Shown in pieces: positions 11,732-20,808 of a DNA stretch of 64,000 bases. The stretch spans positions 1,302,001 through 1,366,000 of the forward strand of contig NZ_CP052860.1 of the NCBI RefSeq assembly GCF_012935715.1, in the 5' to 3' direction. A program made the position numbers and the translations under genes. The DNA is from Pseudomonas sp. ADAK13 (GTDB taxonomy: Bacteria; Pseudomonadota; Gammaproteobacteria; Pseudomonadales; Pseudomonadaceae). Within the stretch, counting starts at the first letter, position 1. The number at the start of each line of letters is the position of its first letter. Below the pieces are notes generated by a model that saw only the letters and a program-made list of their open reading frames with translations, ran no database searches and had not been told where the DNA came from.

Positions 11732-13057
11732 ATGCCCTCTAGTCTTTCCCGTCGTTGGCACCTTCGCCAACTGATCGCTGCCTCCAGCCTCATTCTGTTA
11801 GTCGCCTGCGCAGAAAAACCTACCGCCGCCGATGCCCAACCCCTGCCCCCGCTCCAGACTGCACCGGTAGCTGCGCCTGCCGTCGTTGCGCCATTGGCGG
11901 TGGACAATCTTGATATCCAGCCAACCCAGACCTTTGCCGAGTGGCAGGCGGGCTTTCGTGTGGAAGCCTTGAAGGCCGGTATCACGCCACAGGTGTTCGA
12001 CACTGCGTTTGCCAATGTCGTACCCGACATGGCGGTGATCCGCGCCGACCGCAGCCAGCCTGAGTTCTCCCGCCCGGTCTGGGAATACCTCGACGGCGCC
12101 CTGTCGCCGCTGCGCGTGCGCAATGGCCAGGCGCTGCTGGTGAAATACGCCGACATTTTGCAACGCATTGAGGACCGTTATGGCGTCGACCGCCAGGCAC
12201 TGGTCTCGGTGTGGGGCATGGAGAGTAACTTCGGCCAGTTTCAGGGCAACAACTCGGTGATCCGCTCACTGGCGACCCTGGCCTATGAGGGCCGTCGCCC
12301 GGCGTTCGCTCAAGCGCAACTGCTGGCGGCGCTGCAAATCATCCAGCACGGTGATATCGCCGCCGACCAGATGAAAGGCTCCTGGGCCGGGGCCATGGGC
12401 CAGACCCAGTTCATCCCGACCACCTATAACACCCACGCGGTGGACTTCGACGGTGACGGTCGCCGCGATATCTGGAACAGCCCGGCCGATGCCCTCGCCT
12501 CCACCGCGCACTACCTGCAAAGCTCCGGCTGGCAGAAAGGCCAGCCGTGGGGCTTTGAGGTGCAGCAACTGCCGTTGAATTTTGATTACGCACTGGCCGA
12601 TGGCAGCGTGCGCAAAACCGTTGGCGAGTGGTTGAAACTGGGGATCCAGGTGCCACCTGGCGCCAGCGTCCCGGCCAATGTGGACCAGCTTTCCGCAGCC
12701 CTGCTGCTGCCGGCCGGCTATCGTGGCCCGGCGTTCCTGGTGCTGGATAACTTCCGCGCGATCCTCAAGTACAACAACTCGTCGTCCTACGCACTGGCGG
12801 TGGGCTTGTTGTCGGAAAGGTTCGGGGGCGGAGGCATGATTCGTGGGAGCTGGCCGAAAGACGAGCTGCCATTGACGCGTTCACAGCGGATTGACTTGCA
12901 GACGGTGCTCAGCGCCAATGGTTACGACGCGGGCAACCCGGACGGCATCATCGGCGCCAATACCCGCAAGGCGATTCGTGCTGCGCAGCAGTCCCTGGGC
13001 TGGCCGGCGGATGGTTATCCGACGGTGAAGTTGCTGGAGTCGTTGCAGAGCCGCTAG
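11732..13057 (+). CDS. Lytic murein transglycosylase with C-terminal peptidoglycan-binding domain (MltB-like)
   Basis: 441-aa predicted lipoprotein (lipobox LLVACAEK) that cleaves the MurNAc-GlcNAc bond to form anhydro-MurNAc ends. The SLT_2/MltB-type catalytic domain runs from about residue 60 to 350, with the catalytic Glu in VWGMESNFG and the family signatures GAMGQTQFIPTTY and DFDGDGRRDIWN. A PG_binding_1 domain closes the protein (about 370-441, ANGYDAGNPDGIIGANT). ATG 11732 was chosen because it starts a proper lipoprotein signal; the frame extends upstream to 11528 through arfA. A second family member, mltB, lies at 18632-19651. Confidence 0.92.
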   Translation: MPSSLSRRWHLRQLIAASSLILLVACAEKPTAADAQPLPPLQTAPVAAPAVVAPLAVDNLDIQPTQTFAEWQAGFRVEALKAGITPQVFDTAFANVVPDMAVIRADRSQPEFSRPVWEYLDGALSPLRVRNGQALLVKYADILQRIEDRYGVDRQALVSVWGMESNFGQFQGNNSVIRSLATLAYEGRRPAFAQAQLLAALQIIQHGDIAADQMKGSWAGAMGQTQFIPTTYNTHAVDFDGDGRRDIWNSPADALASTAHYLQSSGWQKGQPWGFEVQQLPLNFDYALADGSVRKTVGEWLKLGIQVPPGASVPANVDQLSAALLLPAGYRGPAFLVLDNFRAILKYNNSSSYALAVGLLSERFGGGGMIRGSWPKDELPLTRSQRIDLQTVLSANGYDAGNPDGIIGANTRKAIRAAQQSLGWPADGYPTVKLLESLQSR

Positions 13058-13080
13058 ATTACTGTGCGGCCGCTACCGCC

Positions 13081-13161
13081 ATCGCAGGCAAGCCAGCTCC
13101 CACCTTGAGCGCGTATATCACTAACAACGCGATCGAAGGTGGGAGCTGGCTTGCCTGCGAT
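13081..13161. repeat. REPIN (paired inverted REP sequences)
   Basis: Perfect 26-bp inverted repeat, 13081-13106 and 13136-13161, of the same ATCGCAGGCAAGCCAGCTCC unit seen at 1318-1341. It sits between the convergent transglycosylase and ldcA genes, where it may also act as a bidirectional mRNA end. Confidence 0.9.
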
Positions 13162-13186
13162 GAGGCCTTCAGAAGCAACAGAAGTT

Positions 13187-14122
13187 TCAGGCCTTAAAGA
13201 CCACATCCTGCTCCAACACCAACCGCTTCTCCCCCGCATCCAGCCGCACCCTCGCGCCCATCGGCAACGTGAGGTTCGGGTTGCAATGCCCGCTGCGCCA
13301 GCCGGCCAGCACAGGAATGCACAGTGGCTCGAAGGTCTCCTTAAGCAGTCGTTCAAGTGCAGCACTATCAACGCCCGCCACATCCCCCACCACCACACCC
13401 GCTACCTGAGCCAGCTTGCCCGCGAGGCGCAAATGGGTGAGCAACCGGTCGATTCGGTACAGCGGCTCGTTGATGTCTTCGATAAACAGAATGATGCCCT
13501 CGGCATCAATCTCGAACGCCGTGCCCATCACCGCTGCGATCATCGACAGATTGCCGCCCAGCAGCCGCCCGCAGGCGATGCCTGGCTCGACGGTGGTCAA
13601 TGGATAGGCCACCGGGTGGGTCAGCTGGCTGCCCGCCTTCACCTGGCCACGCAGCATGCTGAACAGTGAAGATTCGGTCGGCTGTTGCTTTTCACCCAAC
13701 AGGTCGGCTTTGAACATCGGCCCGTGAAAGGTGACGAAACCGGCATAACGATTGATCGCCAGGTGCAACGCGGTGATATCGCTGTAGCCTACAAACGGCT
13801 TGGGGTTGGCCCGCAGCAGGTCAAAGTCCAGGCGGTCCAGCAGGCGCGGCGTGCCGTAGCCACCCCGCAGGCAAAAAATCGCATCGATGGCCGGGTCGGC
13901 GAATGCGGCGTGCAGGTCATTCAGGCGTACGTCATCACTGCCGGCCAGGTAGCCATCACGCTGCCCCACACCCGGGAAAACCAGCAGTGTGTAGCCCCGG
14001 GCACGCATCCATTGCGTGGCCTTGTCGATATCCAGCTCGGCCGGCCCGGCAGGGGCAATCAGCCCGATCACGCCTTCGGCGCGCAGCGCAGGTACCGCAC
14101 AAGTGGTCAATTGAGTCGTCAT
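13187..14122 (-). CDS. ldcA: Murein tetrapeptide LD-carboxypeptidase (family S66)
   Basis: 311-aa cytoplasmic serine peptidase that trims the terminal D-Ala from recycled murein tetrapeptides. The S66 triad is visible: Ser in VGYSDITAL, Glu in FIEDINEPLYRID, and His in WRSGHCNPN. FCLRGGYGTPRLL is the conserved N-domain loop. Length is normal for the family. It converges on the transglycosylase gene across the REPIN and lies downstream of lipA on the same strand, separated by about 140 bp that contains a hairpin. Fits the peptidoglycan-recycling theme of the region. Confidence 0.94.
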   Translation of the reverse strand: MTTQLTTCAVPALRAEGVIGLIAPAGPAELDIDKATQWMRARGYTLLVFPGVGQRDGYLAGSDDVRLNDLHAAFADPAIDAIFCLRGGYGTPRLLDRLDFDLLRANPKPFVGYSDITALHLAINRYAGFVTFHGPMFKADLLGEKQQPTESSLFSMLRGQVKAGSQLTHPVAYPLTTVEPGIACGRLLGGNLSMIAAVMGTAFEIDAEGIILFIEDINEPLYRIDRLLTHLRLAGKLAQVAGVVVGDVAGVDSAALERLLKETFEPLCIPVLAGWRSGHCNPNLTLPMGARVRLDAGEKRLVLEQDVVFKA

Positions 14123-14226
14123 CCATGGTTCTCCTCGTGTGGATTGCCCAAGGCACTCTAAACAGCAATGGTTGCAAACAGAAGAGGAGGAATCAGCCGC
14201 TGGATGCGGAAAAAGAGGGTGTAGCA

Positions 14227-14252
14227 GTGGGAGCGGGAAACCCCGCCCCCAC
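14227..14252 (-). terminator. Hairpin downstream of lipA
   Basis: Inverted repeat GTGGGAGCGGG / CCCCGCCCCCAC with a short A-rich loop (one bulge) just past the lipA stop on the minus strand. It contains a REP-like GTGGGAGCGGG core, so it may be a degenerate single REP serving as transcript end. Confidence 0.5.
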
Positions 14253-14260
14253 AGTCGGTA

Positions 14261-15280
14261 TCAGGACACCAGACTGGCCTTGACCAGTTTCGCCTGCTCG
14301 TCGGCGTGGTACGAGGAACGTACCAGCGGGCCGGAAGCGACGTTCTTGAAGCCCATCTTGTAGCCTTCTTCGGCAAACCAGGCGAACACGTCCGGGTGCA
14401 CGAAGCGCTGTACCGGCAAGTGGCTGCGGGACGGCTGCAGGTACTGGCCGAGGGTCAGCATGTCGATGTCGTGTTCACGCATGCGCTTCATGACTTCGAT
14501 GACTTCTTCGTCGGTTTCGCCCAGGCCCAGCATCAGGCCGGATTTGGTCGGAATGTGCGGCATCATCTGCTTGAATTTCTGCAGCAGGGTCAGCGACCAC
14601 TGGTAGTCCGAACCCGGACGCGCGGCCTTGTACAGGCGCGGTACGGTTTCCAGGTTGTGGTTGAACACATCCGGCGGCTCGGCAGCGGTGATTTCCAGTG
14701 CTACGTCCATGCGGCCACGGTAGTCCGGGACCAGGGTTTCGAGCATCACGTTAGGCGACAGCTTGCGGATCTCGCGGATGCAATCGGCAAAGTGCTGGGC
14801 ACCGCCGTCGCGCAGGTCGTCTCGGTCAACCGAGGTGATCACCACGTACTTGAGTTTCAGGTCGGCGATGGCAATGGCCAGGCTTTCCGGCTCGTTGACG
14901 TCCAGTGGCTTCGGCCGGCCGTGGCCAACGTCGCAGAACGGGCAACGACGGGTGCAGATGTCACCCATGATCATGAAGGTGGCGGTGCCACCGGAGAAGC
15001 ACTCGCCCAGGTTCGGGCAGGACGCTTCCTCGCACACGCTGTGCAGTTTGTGTTTGCGCAGCAGGGACTTGATGCGGTCGACTTCCGGCGAAACCGGGAT
15101 GCGCACGCGAATCCAGTCAGGTTTCTTCGGCAGTTCGGTGGTCGGAATGATCTTCACCGGGATGCGTGCAACCTTCTCGGCGCCGCGCAGCTTGACGCCG
15201 GCTTCCACCTTGGCACGCGGGGCCGGACGCTCGGTGATATCCAGCGTCGGGATCATGGTTTGCACTGCATCAGTAGTCAT
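14261..15280 (-). CDS. lipA: Lipoyl synthase
   Basis: Radical-SAM enzyme that inserts two sulfurs into octanoyl-lipoyl domains. 339 aa with both clusters visible: the auxiliary cluster [12 protein letters not shown] and the radical-SAM triad CTRRCPFC. The C-terminus carries the RSSY motif whose serine ligates the auxiliary cluster. Directly downstream of lipB (2 bases between genes), so octanoyl transfer and sulfur insertion are co-expressed. Last gene of the long minus-strand cluster that begins at proA. Confidence 0.97.
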   Translation of the reverse strand: MTTDAVQTMIPTLDITERPAPRAKVEAGVKLRGAEKVARIPVKIIPTTELPKKPDWIRVRIPVSPEVDRIKSLLRKHKLHSVCEEASCPNLGECFSGGTATFMIMGDICTRRCPFCDVGHGRPKPLDVNEPESLAIAIADLKLKYVVITSVDRDDLRDGGAQHFADCIREIRKLSPNVMLETLVPDYRGRMDVALEITAAEPPDVFNHNLETVPRLYKAARPGSDYQWSLTLLQKFKQMMPHIPTKSGLMLGLGETDEEVIEVMKRMREHDIDMLTLGQYLQPSRSHLPVQRFVHPDVFAWFAEEGYKMGFKNVASGPLVRSSYHADEQAKLVKASLVS

Positions 15281-15282
15281 AA

Positions 15283-15930
15283 TCAGTCGATTCCGCCCGT
15301 TAGGGTCGTCTGCTCAGCATAGTCGAGGTGTTTGACGAGCTGCGCGCGCAGCCGGGCACTTACCTCGGCAAATTCTAGTGGTGTTGCGTGATCGCTCAAC
15401 TGGGTCATCGCCAAACCGGCATAGCCACAGGGATTGATCCGTCGAAACGGCGCCAGGTCCATGTCCACGTTCAGGGCCAGGCCATGAAAGGAACAACCGT
15501 GGCGAATCCGCAGGCCCAGGGAGGCGATTTTCGCGCCATCTACGTATACCCCCGGTGCATCCGGCTTGGCGGCTGCGGTCACGCCGTAGCTGCCCAGCAG
15601 CTCGATCAGGCATGACTCCATGCGACTGACCAGCTCACGCACGCCAAAACCCAGCCTGCGCACGTCCAGCAACAGATAAGCCACCAATTGGCCTGGGCCA
15701 TGGTAAGTCACCTGCCCGCCGCGGTCGACCTGCACCACCGGGATTTCTCCCGGCAGCAGCAAATGCTCGGCCTTGCCGGCCTGGCCCTGGGTGAACACCG
15801 GCGGGTGTTCCACCAGCCAGATCTCGTCCGGGGCTTCGGTGCCACGCTCGTTGGTGAACCGCTGCATGGCGTGCCACACCGGTTCGTATGCCATTTGGCC
15901 GAGCTCGCGAAAGCCCAGGGTCTGTGACAT
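15283..15930 (-). CDS. lipB: Octanoyltransferase LipB
   Basis: Transfers octanoyl from acyl carrier protein to lipoyl domains. The conserved Lys is in KIASLGLRI and the catalytic Cys in RINPCGYAG; the active-site stretch [11 protein letters not shown] is also present. ATG 15930 overlaps the TGA of the upstream ybeD as TGATG. A GTG three bases earlier is possible but gives no better match. 215 aa, normal length. In one operon with ybeD and lipA. Confidence 0.96.
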   Translation of the reverse strand: MSQTLGFRELGQMAYEPVWHAMQRFTNERGTEAPDEIWLVEHPPVFTQGQAGKAEHLLLPGEIPVVQVDRGGQVTYHGPGQLVAYLLLDVRRLGFGVRELVSRMESCLIELLGSYGVTAAAKPDAPGVYVDGAKIASLGLRIRHGCSFHGLALNVDMDLAPFRRINPCGYAGLAMTQLSDHATPLEFAEVSARLRAQLVKHLDYAEQTTLTGGID

Positions 15931-16205
15931 CACAACACCATGTGCACGAAGCCGGTAGCCCGCAGTTCGCTATTGATGTTGTAGAGCTGGTCCTGGTCAG
16001 TCGCCACGATGTGCAACTGAATAGTGGTGTACTTGCCGTTGGTGCTTTGACGCTCATCCACACGGTCATGGTTGATCGTTGCGTGTTTCTTGACGATCTC
16101 GATGATCTTGTCTTTGTTGCCCACACCCGTATCGCTGATCACCTTGACGGGATAGTCCACGTTCGGGAATTCGATCTTTGGCGCCTTTACTTCGGTATCG
16201 GTCAT
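15930..16205 (-). CDS. ybeD: YbeD-family protein (DUF493)
   Basis: 91-aa small alpha/beta protein of the DUF493/YbeD family, thought to be regulatory (ACT-like fold). Signatures are [13 protein letters not shown] near the N-terminus and [16 protein letters not shown]. It sits between dacA and lipB, the same place as in E. coli, and is coupled to lipB by a TGATG overlap. Biochemical function unknown. Confidence 0.93.
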   Translation of the reverse strand: MTDTEVKAPKIEFPNVDYPVKVISDTGVGNKDKIIEIVKKHATINHDRVDERQSTNGKYTTIQLHIVATDQDQLYNINSELRATGFVHMVL

Positions 16206-16289
16206 GGCGTAACGGCCTCGTAAGCGTAAGCCGTGGCGACGGGCATAACCCCGCGCCGGATCAGCGCGAGGTCATGCAGGTGCACACTA

Positions 16290-17447
16290 TCAGTTGAACA
16301 AGCTGTAGAAGAATAGACGGATGCTATCCCACACGCGTCGGAAGATACCACCTTCGTCGACGGCGTCCAGAGCGATCAGGTCGGCGCTGTGGATCACTTT
16401 GTCGTCCAGTTTCACTTCGACCTTACCGATGACATCGCCCTTGGCGATCGGTGCGACCAATTGCGGGTTCATGGTCATGCTGGCAGCGAGCTTCTTGAGC
16501 TGGCCTTTTGGCATGGTCAGGGTCAGGTCTTCAGCCAGGCCGGCCTTGACTTGATGAGTCGCGCCTTTCCACACAGGGGCTTGAGCCAGCTCGGTGCCTT
16601 TCTGGTAGAAGGTCTGGGTTTCGAAGAAACGGAAGCCATAGGTCAGCAGCTTCTGCGTCTCGGCCGCACGGGCCTGCTCGCTGTTGGTACCGAACACCAC
16701 GGCAATCAGACGCTGGCCGTCACGGACAGCAGACGACACCATGCAGTAGCCGGCTTCTTCGGTGTGGCCGGTTTTCAGACCATCGACGGTCTTGTCACGC
16801 CACAGCAACAGGTTGCGGTTAGGCTGCTTGATGTTGTTCCAGAAGAACTCTTTCTGGGAGTAGATTGCGTAGTGCACTGGGTCGACACGAATGATCGCGC
16901 GGGCCAGGATCGCCATGTCGTGAGCCGACGAGTAGTGCTCCGGGTTCGGCAGGCCGGTCGGGTTCATGAAGTGGCTGTTGGTCATGCCCAGGTCGGCCAC
17001 GGTTTTGTTCATCATGTCGGCGAACGCGTCTTCGCTGCCGGCGATGTGCTCGGACAGCGCCACGCTGGCGTCGTTGCCGGACTGGATGATGATGCCGTGC
17101 AGCAGGTCGCTGACCGTTACCTGCGAGCCGACCTTGATGAACATCCGGGAACCGCCGGTACGCCAGGCGTTTTCGCTGACGGTGACCGGATCGTTTTCAC
17201 CGATCTGGCCGCGACGGATTTCCAGGGTCGCGATGTAGGCAGTCATCAGCTTGGTGAGGCTGGCTGGGGGCAGGCGCTGGTCACCGTTGTTCTCCACCAG
17301 CACGTTACCGCTGGCGGCATCCATGAGCACCCAGGCCTTGGCGGCCAGTTGCGGTGAAGCCGGCACCATTTCCACCGCCCAGGCGGCAGGGGTGATGATC
17401 AGCGAAAGAAGCAGGCACGTGCGTTTGGCTAAGGTGGTGATGTTCAT
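16290..17447 (-). CDS. dacA: D-alanyl-D-alanine carboxypeptidase (PBP5/6 type)
   Basis: 385-aa low-molecular-weight penicillin-binding protein that removes the terminal D-Ala from peptidoglycan stem peptides. It has a cleavable signal peptide (about residues 1-24, ending AAWA), the SxxK active site in PPASLTKLM, the SxN motif in SGNDAS and the KTG motif in DGLKTGHT. A PBP5 C-terminal beta domain and an amphipathic end (WDSIRLFFYSLFN) for membrane anchoring follow. In P. aeruginosa the gene at this locus is called dacC. Separated from rlpA by 186 bp, the largest gap in the cluster, so it may have its own promoter. Confidence 0.96.
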   Translation of the reverse strand: MNITTLAKRTCLLLSLIITPAAWAVEMVPASPQLAAKAWVLMDAASGNVLVENNGDQRLPPASLTKLMTAYIATLEIRRGQIGENDPVTVSENAWRTGGSRMFIKVGSQVTVSDLLHGIIIQSGNDASVALSEHIAGSEDAFADMMNKTVADLGMTNSHFMNPTGLPNPEHYSSAHDMAILARAIIRVDPVHYAIYSQKEFFWNNIKQPNRNLLLWRDKTVDGLKTGHTEEAGYCMVSSAVRDGQRLIAVVFGTNSEQARAAETQKLLTYGFRFFETQTFYQKGTELAQAPVWKGATHQVKAGLAEDLTLTMPKGQLKKLAASMTMNPQLVAPIAKGDVIGKVEVKLDDKVIHSADLIALDAVDEGGIFRRVWDSIRLFFYSLFN

Positions 17448-17633
17448 CCGTCTCTCGAAATTGCTTATGGAAACTTGCCCTCGCGGGCAAAACTATTCAG
17501 ACAGCCCGTCGCCAGACTGTCGCGTGTTCGGTTGTACGCCCACCCCTTGCCCCTGGGTTTTTTATTGTTCAACGAGCCAACAACCAGGGCTCAAACCCGC
17601 ATGCGAGCCTGAGCCATCAATCCTTTGTCTTGC

Positions 17634-18632
17634 TTATTCGGCGGTGACCACGCTGGGTTGCCCCAGGTTGGCCATGCGCACACTGTTCTGTACTTGCGCC
17701 ACTTCACTCGGCGAACCGATCGGGCCCATGCGCACACGGTGCAGGGTCTGCTGGTTACGCACAATAGAGCTGATAAAGACCGGCGCGCTGACCATCCCGC
17801 TGAGCTTGGACCTTAACAGTTCTGCCGCGTCCGGGTTGGCGAAAGCGCCGACTTGCAGGTACTGCCCGCCCACGGTAGAAGCCCCCGGTGCGGCATGCGG
17901 TACCACGACAGTGTCGGGAGCATGCTGCGCCGGTGGCGGTGTCCACTGCTCGATCTTGCCGGCGGATGCGGTCACTTGCGGTTGTGGGCTCTGCGGCTCA
18001 TTGAGCATCAACGGCGCCGGCTTGCCACGCTGGGCCCAGTACTGGGCCGGGTCGATACCTTCCACCTTCACCCGCGCCGTACCGATCTCGGCGTACCCGA
18101 GTTTCTTCGCGGCGGCGTAGGACAAGTCGATGATCCGGTCCGAATAGAACGGCCCACGGTCATTGACCCGCAGGATCACCGTGCGGTTGTTGTCCAGGTT
18201 GGTCACGCGTACGTAGCTGGGCAGCGGCAGGGTCTTGTGCGCCGCGCTCATGCCGTACAGGTCATACACTTCGCCGTTGGCGGTGTTCTGGCCATGGAAC
18301 TTGGTCCCGTACCAGGACGCCGTGCCCGATTGCACGTAGGTCTTGGAGTCTTGCAGCGGGAAGTAGTTTTTGCCCAGCACGGTATAGGGGTTGGCCTTGT
18401 AAGGGCCGGTGTGCAGGGTCGGCGTGGCGTCCGGGATTTTCGAAACATCCACATCCCACCACGGCGCGCCGTCTTTGTGGGCGCGGTTGATGTCCAGCCC
18501 CGGCTGGGAGCGGATGGCGGTGCCACCGGATTTTTGCACCGGTGCACGACTGGTGGAGCAACTGACCACCAACAACGACAATGCGGCGTATGCCACCAGC
18601 TTCAGGGGTTTGTACATCGGTGATACCGGCAT
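17634..18632 (-). CDS. rlpA: RlpA lytic transglycosylase lipoprotein
   Basis: Outer-membrane lipoprotein that cleaves glycan strands lacking stem peptides, best known from P. aeruginosa septum and rod-shape work. 332 aa: signal peptide with lipobox LLVVSCSTS, a DPBB (RlpA-like) domain about residues 110-200 (GTASWYGTKFHGQNTANGE and RVNDRGPFYSDRIIDLS), and a SPOR domain at the C-terminus that targets denuded septal glycan. ATG 18632 overlaps the mltB stop as TAATG; ATG 18617 is a possible internal start. Confidence 0.95.
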   Translation of the reverse strand: MPVSPMYKPLKLVAYAALSLLVVSCSTSRAPVQKSGGTAIRSQPGLDINRAHKDGAPWWDVDVSKIPDATPTLHTGPYKANPYTVLGKNYFPLQDSKTYVQSGTASWYGTKFHGQNTANGEVYDLYGMSAAHKTLPLPSYVRVTNLDNNRTVILRVNDRGPFYSDRIIDLSYAAAKKLGYAEIGTARVKVEGIDPAQYWAQRGKPAPLMLNEPQSPQPQVTASAGKIEQWTPPPAQHAPDTVVVPHAAPGASTVGGQYLQVGAFANPDAAELLRSKLSGMVSAPVFISSIVRNQQTLHRVRMGPIGSPSEVAQVQNSVRMANLGQPSVVTAE

Positions 18633-19651
18633 TACTTGACGCCCCGTGCTTGGACCAGCATGTCTGACAGCTGATGCACGGCCATGGCGTACATCACACT
18701 GCGGTTATAACGCGTGATTGCGTAGAAATTCTTCAGGCCCATCCAATATTCCGGGCCGTTCTCGCCTTCGAGGCGGAACGCCGTCACCGGCATATCATCG
18801 CGTGGCGCATTCTGACTCGACCACCCCAGCGCCCGCAACTCCCCGACCGTCCTGGCCGGCTCGATACCCTGGGTCAGGCCTTCGTCGGCGCGGTCACCCG
18901 TCACCTCGGCGCGGATCACCACCGGCTCGCCGGCTACCCAACCATGACGCTTGAAGTAGCTGGCAACACTGCCGATGGCGTCATCGGGGTTGCTCCAGAT
19001 ATTGATATGGCCGTCACCGTCGAAGTCCACGGCGTACGCGCGAAAGCTGCTCGGCATGAACTGCGGCAAACCCATCGCCCCGGCATAGGAGCCCTTGAGG
19101 GTCAGCGGGTCGACCTGTTCTTCACGGGCCAGCAACAGGAACTCGCGCAGCTCCTTGCGGAAGAATTCGGCGCGCGGCGGGTAATCGAAGCCCAGGGTCG
19201 ACAGCGCGTCGATCACCCGGTAGCTGCCGGTGTTGCGGCCGTAGAAGGTTTCGATGCCGATGATTGCCACGATCACTTGAGCCGGTACGCCGTACTCCTG
19301 CTCGGCACGGGCCAGCACGGCTTCGTGCTGGCGCCAGAAGTCCACGCCACGTGCCACGCGGGCGTCGGTCAGGAACATCGGGCGATATTCCTTCCACTGT
19401 TTAACGCGTTCGGCGGGCCGGGAGATGGCGTCGAGGATCGCCTGCTTGCGCTGGGCTTCACGAAACACGCCCATCAGTTGTTCACCGGCGAAACCATAGT
19501 CACGGGTCATCTCACCGACAAACTCGGCGACCTGGGGCGAACCGTCATAGTCGCCGGCCTGCGCTTCCTGCACAGCGGCTCCCAGCAGGCCCAGCAGGCC
19601 CATCCAGGACACGTGCCGAGCCGCCCAGCCGCGCATTACTTGCATTGACAT
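18632..19651 (-). CDS. mltB: Lytic murein transglycosylase B (MltB; SltB1-type)
   Basis: 339-aa periplasmic transglycosylase. An export signal (MRGWAARHVSWMGLLGLLGA) ends near AQAGDYDG without a clear lipobox cysteine, so the enzyme is probably soluble, as for the P. aeruginosa SltB1. Catalytic Glu is in IIGIETFYG; GAMGLPQFMPSSF and DFDGDGHINIW are MltB signatures. ATG 19651 was chosen because AAGGTGAAG precedes it directly; the frame is open to 19681, which would overlap rodA. Shares stop/start bases with rlpA. Confidence 0.95.
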   Translation of the reverse strand: MSMQVMRGWAARHVSWMGLLGLLGAAVQEAQAGDYDGSPQVAEFVGEMTRDYGFAGEQLMGVFREAQRKQAILDAISRPAERVKQWKEYRPMFLTDARVARGVDFWRQHEAVLARAEQEYGVPAQVIVAIIGIETFYGRNTGSYRVIDALSTLGFDYPPRAEFFRKELREFLLLAREEQVDPLTLKGSYAGAMGLPQFMPSSFRAYAVDFDGDGHINIWSNPDDAIGSVASYFKRHGWVAGEPVVIRAEVTGDRADEGLTQGIEPARTVGELRALGWSSQNAPRDDMPVTAFRLEGENGPEYWMGLKNFYAITRYNRSVMYAMAVHQLSDMLVQARGVK

Positions 19652-19662
19652 CTTCACCTTAT

Positions 19663-20808
19663 TCAAACCTGTGCGATCCACTTACGATGGGTATGGATCG
19701 ACATCAAAACCCCAAACGCTGACATCAATGTCACCAGCGAAGTTCCGCCGTAGCTAATGAACGGCAACGGCACCCCAACCACCGGCAACAGGCCACTGAC
19801 CATACCGATGTTGACGAAAACGTAAACAAAAAACGTCATGGTGAGGCTGCCGGCGAGCAATTTGCCGAACAGCGTCTGCGCCTGGGCGGTAATCACCAGG
19901 CCACGACCGATCAGCAGCAAGTAAATCAGCAACAGTGCGCAGATGCCCACCAGGCCGAACTCCTCCCCCATCACCGCGATAATAAAGTCGGTGTGGCTTT
20001 CCGGCAAAAAGTCCAGGTGCGACTGGGTGCCCAGCAGCCAGCCCTTGCCGAATACGCCGCCGGAACCAATGGCCGCCTTGGACTGGATGATGTTCCAGCC
20101 GGTGCCCAGCGGGTCGCTCTCCGGATCGAGGAAGGTAAGGATTCGCTGCTTCTGATAGTCGTGCATGAAAAAGAACCACATGGCCACGGCCACCGGCACG
20201 GCGGCGGCCAGCACGCTGAGGATCCAGCGCCAGCGCAGCCCACCCATGAACAGCACGAACGCACCGCCCGCGAGGATCAACAGCGACGTGCCGAGGTCGG
20301 GCTGGCGCACGATCAGGATAAACGGCACGCCAATCAATATCAGGCTGATGCCCACGTGCTTGAGTTGGGGCGGCAATGTGCGTTTTGACAGGTACCAGGC
20401 AATGGTCGCCGGCATCAAAATCTTCATGAATTCCGACGGCTGGAAGCGAATCACCCCCGGGATATTGATCCAGCGGGTCGCGCCCATGGCGTTGTGGCCC
20501 ATGACATCCACCACCACCAGCAGCAACACGCCGGCGACATAACCCAGCGGCACCCAACGCGCCATGAAGCGCGGCTCGAGCTGGGCGATCACCACCATCG
20601 ACAACAGGCCCAGGCCAAACGAGGACGCTTGCTTGATCAGCAGGTCCCAGTTCTTGCCACTGGCCGAATACAGAACGAACAGGCTGCCGGCCGCCAGGGT
20701 CAACAGCAGGATCAGCAACGGGCCATCAATGTGCATGCGCTGCAGCAAGGTGGCGCGTCGGCGCATCACATCCTCGCTGGAAAGGATGCGATCAAAATTA
20801 CTCTTCAC
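19663..20808 (-). CDS. rodA: Rod-shape peptidoglycan glycosyltransferase RodA
   Basis: SEDS-family polytopic membrane enzyme that polymerises lipid II during elongation, in complex with PBP2. About ten membrane segments. Conserved elements are GATRWINIPG, FQPSEFMKI, RQPDLGTSLL, the essential Asp in PESHTDFI, and GVPLPFISYGGTSL. The GTG at 20808 (VKSNFDRILSSED) matches family N-termini and overlaps the end of mrdA by about 11 bases; ATG 20766 is the alternative. Followed closely by mltB. Confidence 0.96.
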   Translation of the reverse strand: MKSNFDRILSSEDVMRRRATLLQRMHIDGPLLILLLTLAAGSLFVLYSASGKNWDLLIKQASSFGLGLLSMVVIAQLEPRFMARWVPLGYVAGVLLLVVVDVMGHNAMGATRWINIPGVIRFQPSEFMKILMPATIAWYLSKRTLPPQLKHVGISLILIGVPFILIVRQPDLGTSLLILAGGAFVLFMGGLRWRWILSVLAAAVPVAVAMWFFFMHDYQKQRILTFLDPESDPLGTGWNIIQSKAAIGSGGVFGKGWLLGTQSHLDFLPESHTDFIIAVMGEEFGLVGICALLLIYLLLIGRGLVITAQAQTLFGKLLAGSLTMTFFVYVFVNIGMVSGLLPVVGVPLPFISYGGTSLVTLMSAFGVLMSIHTHRKWIAQV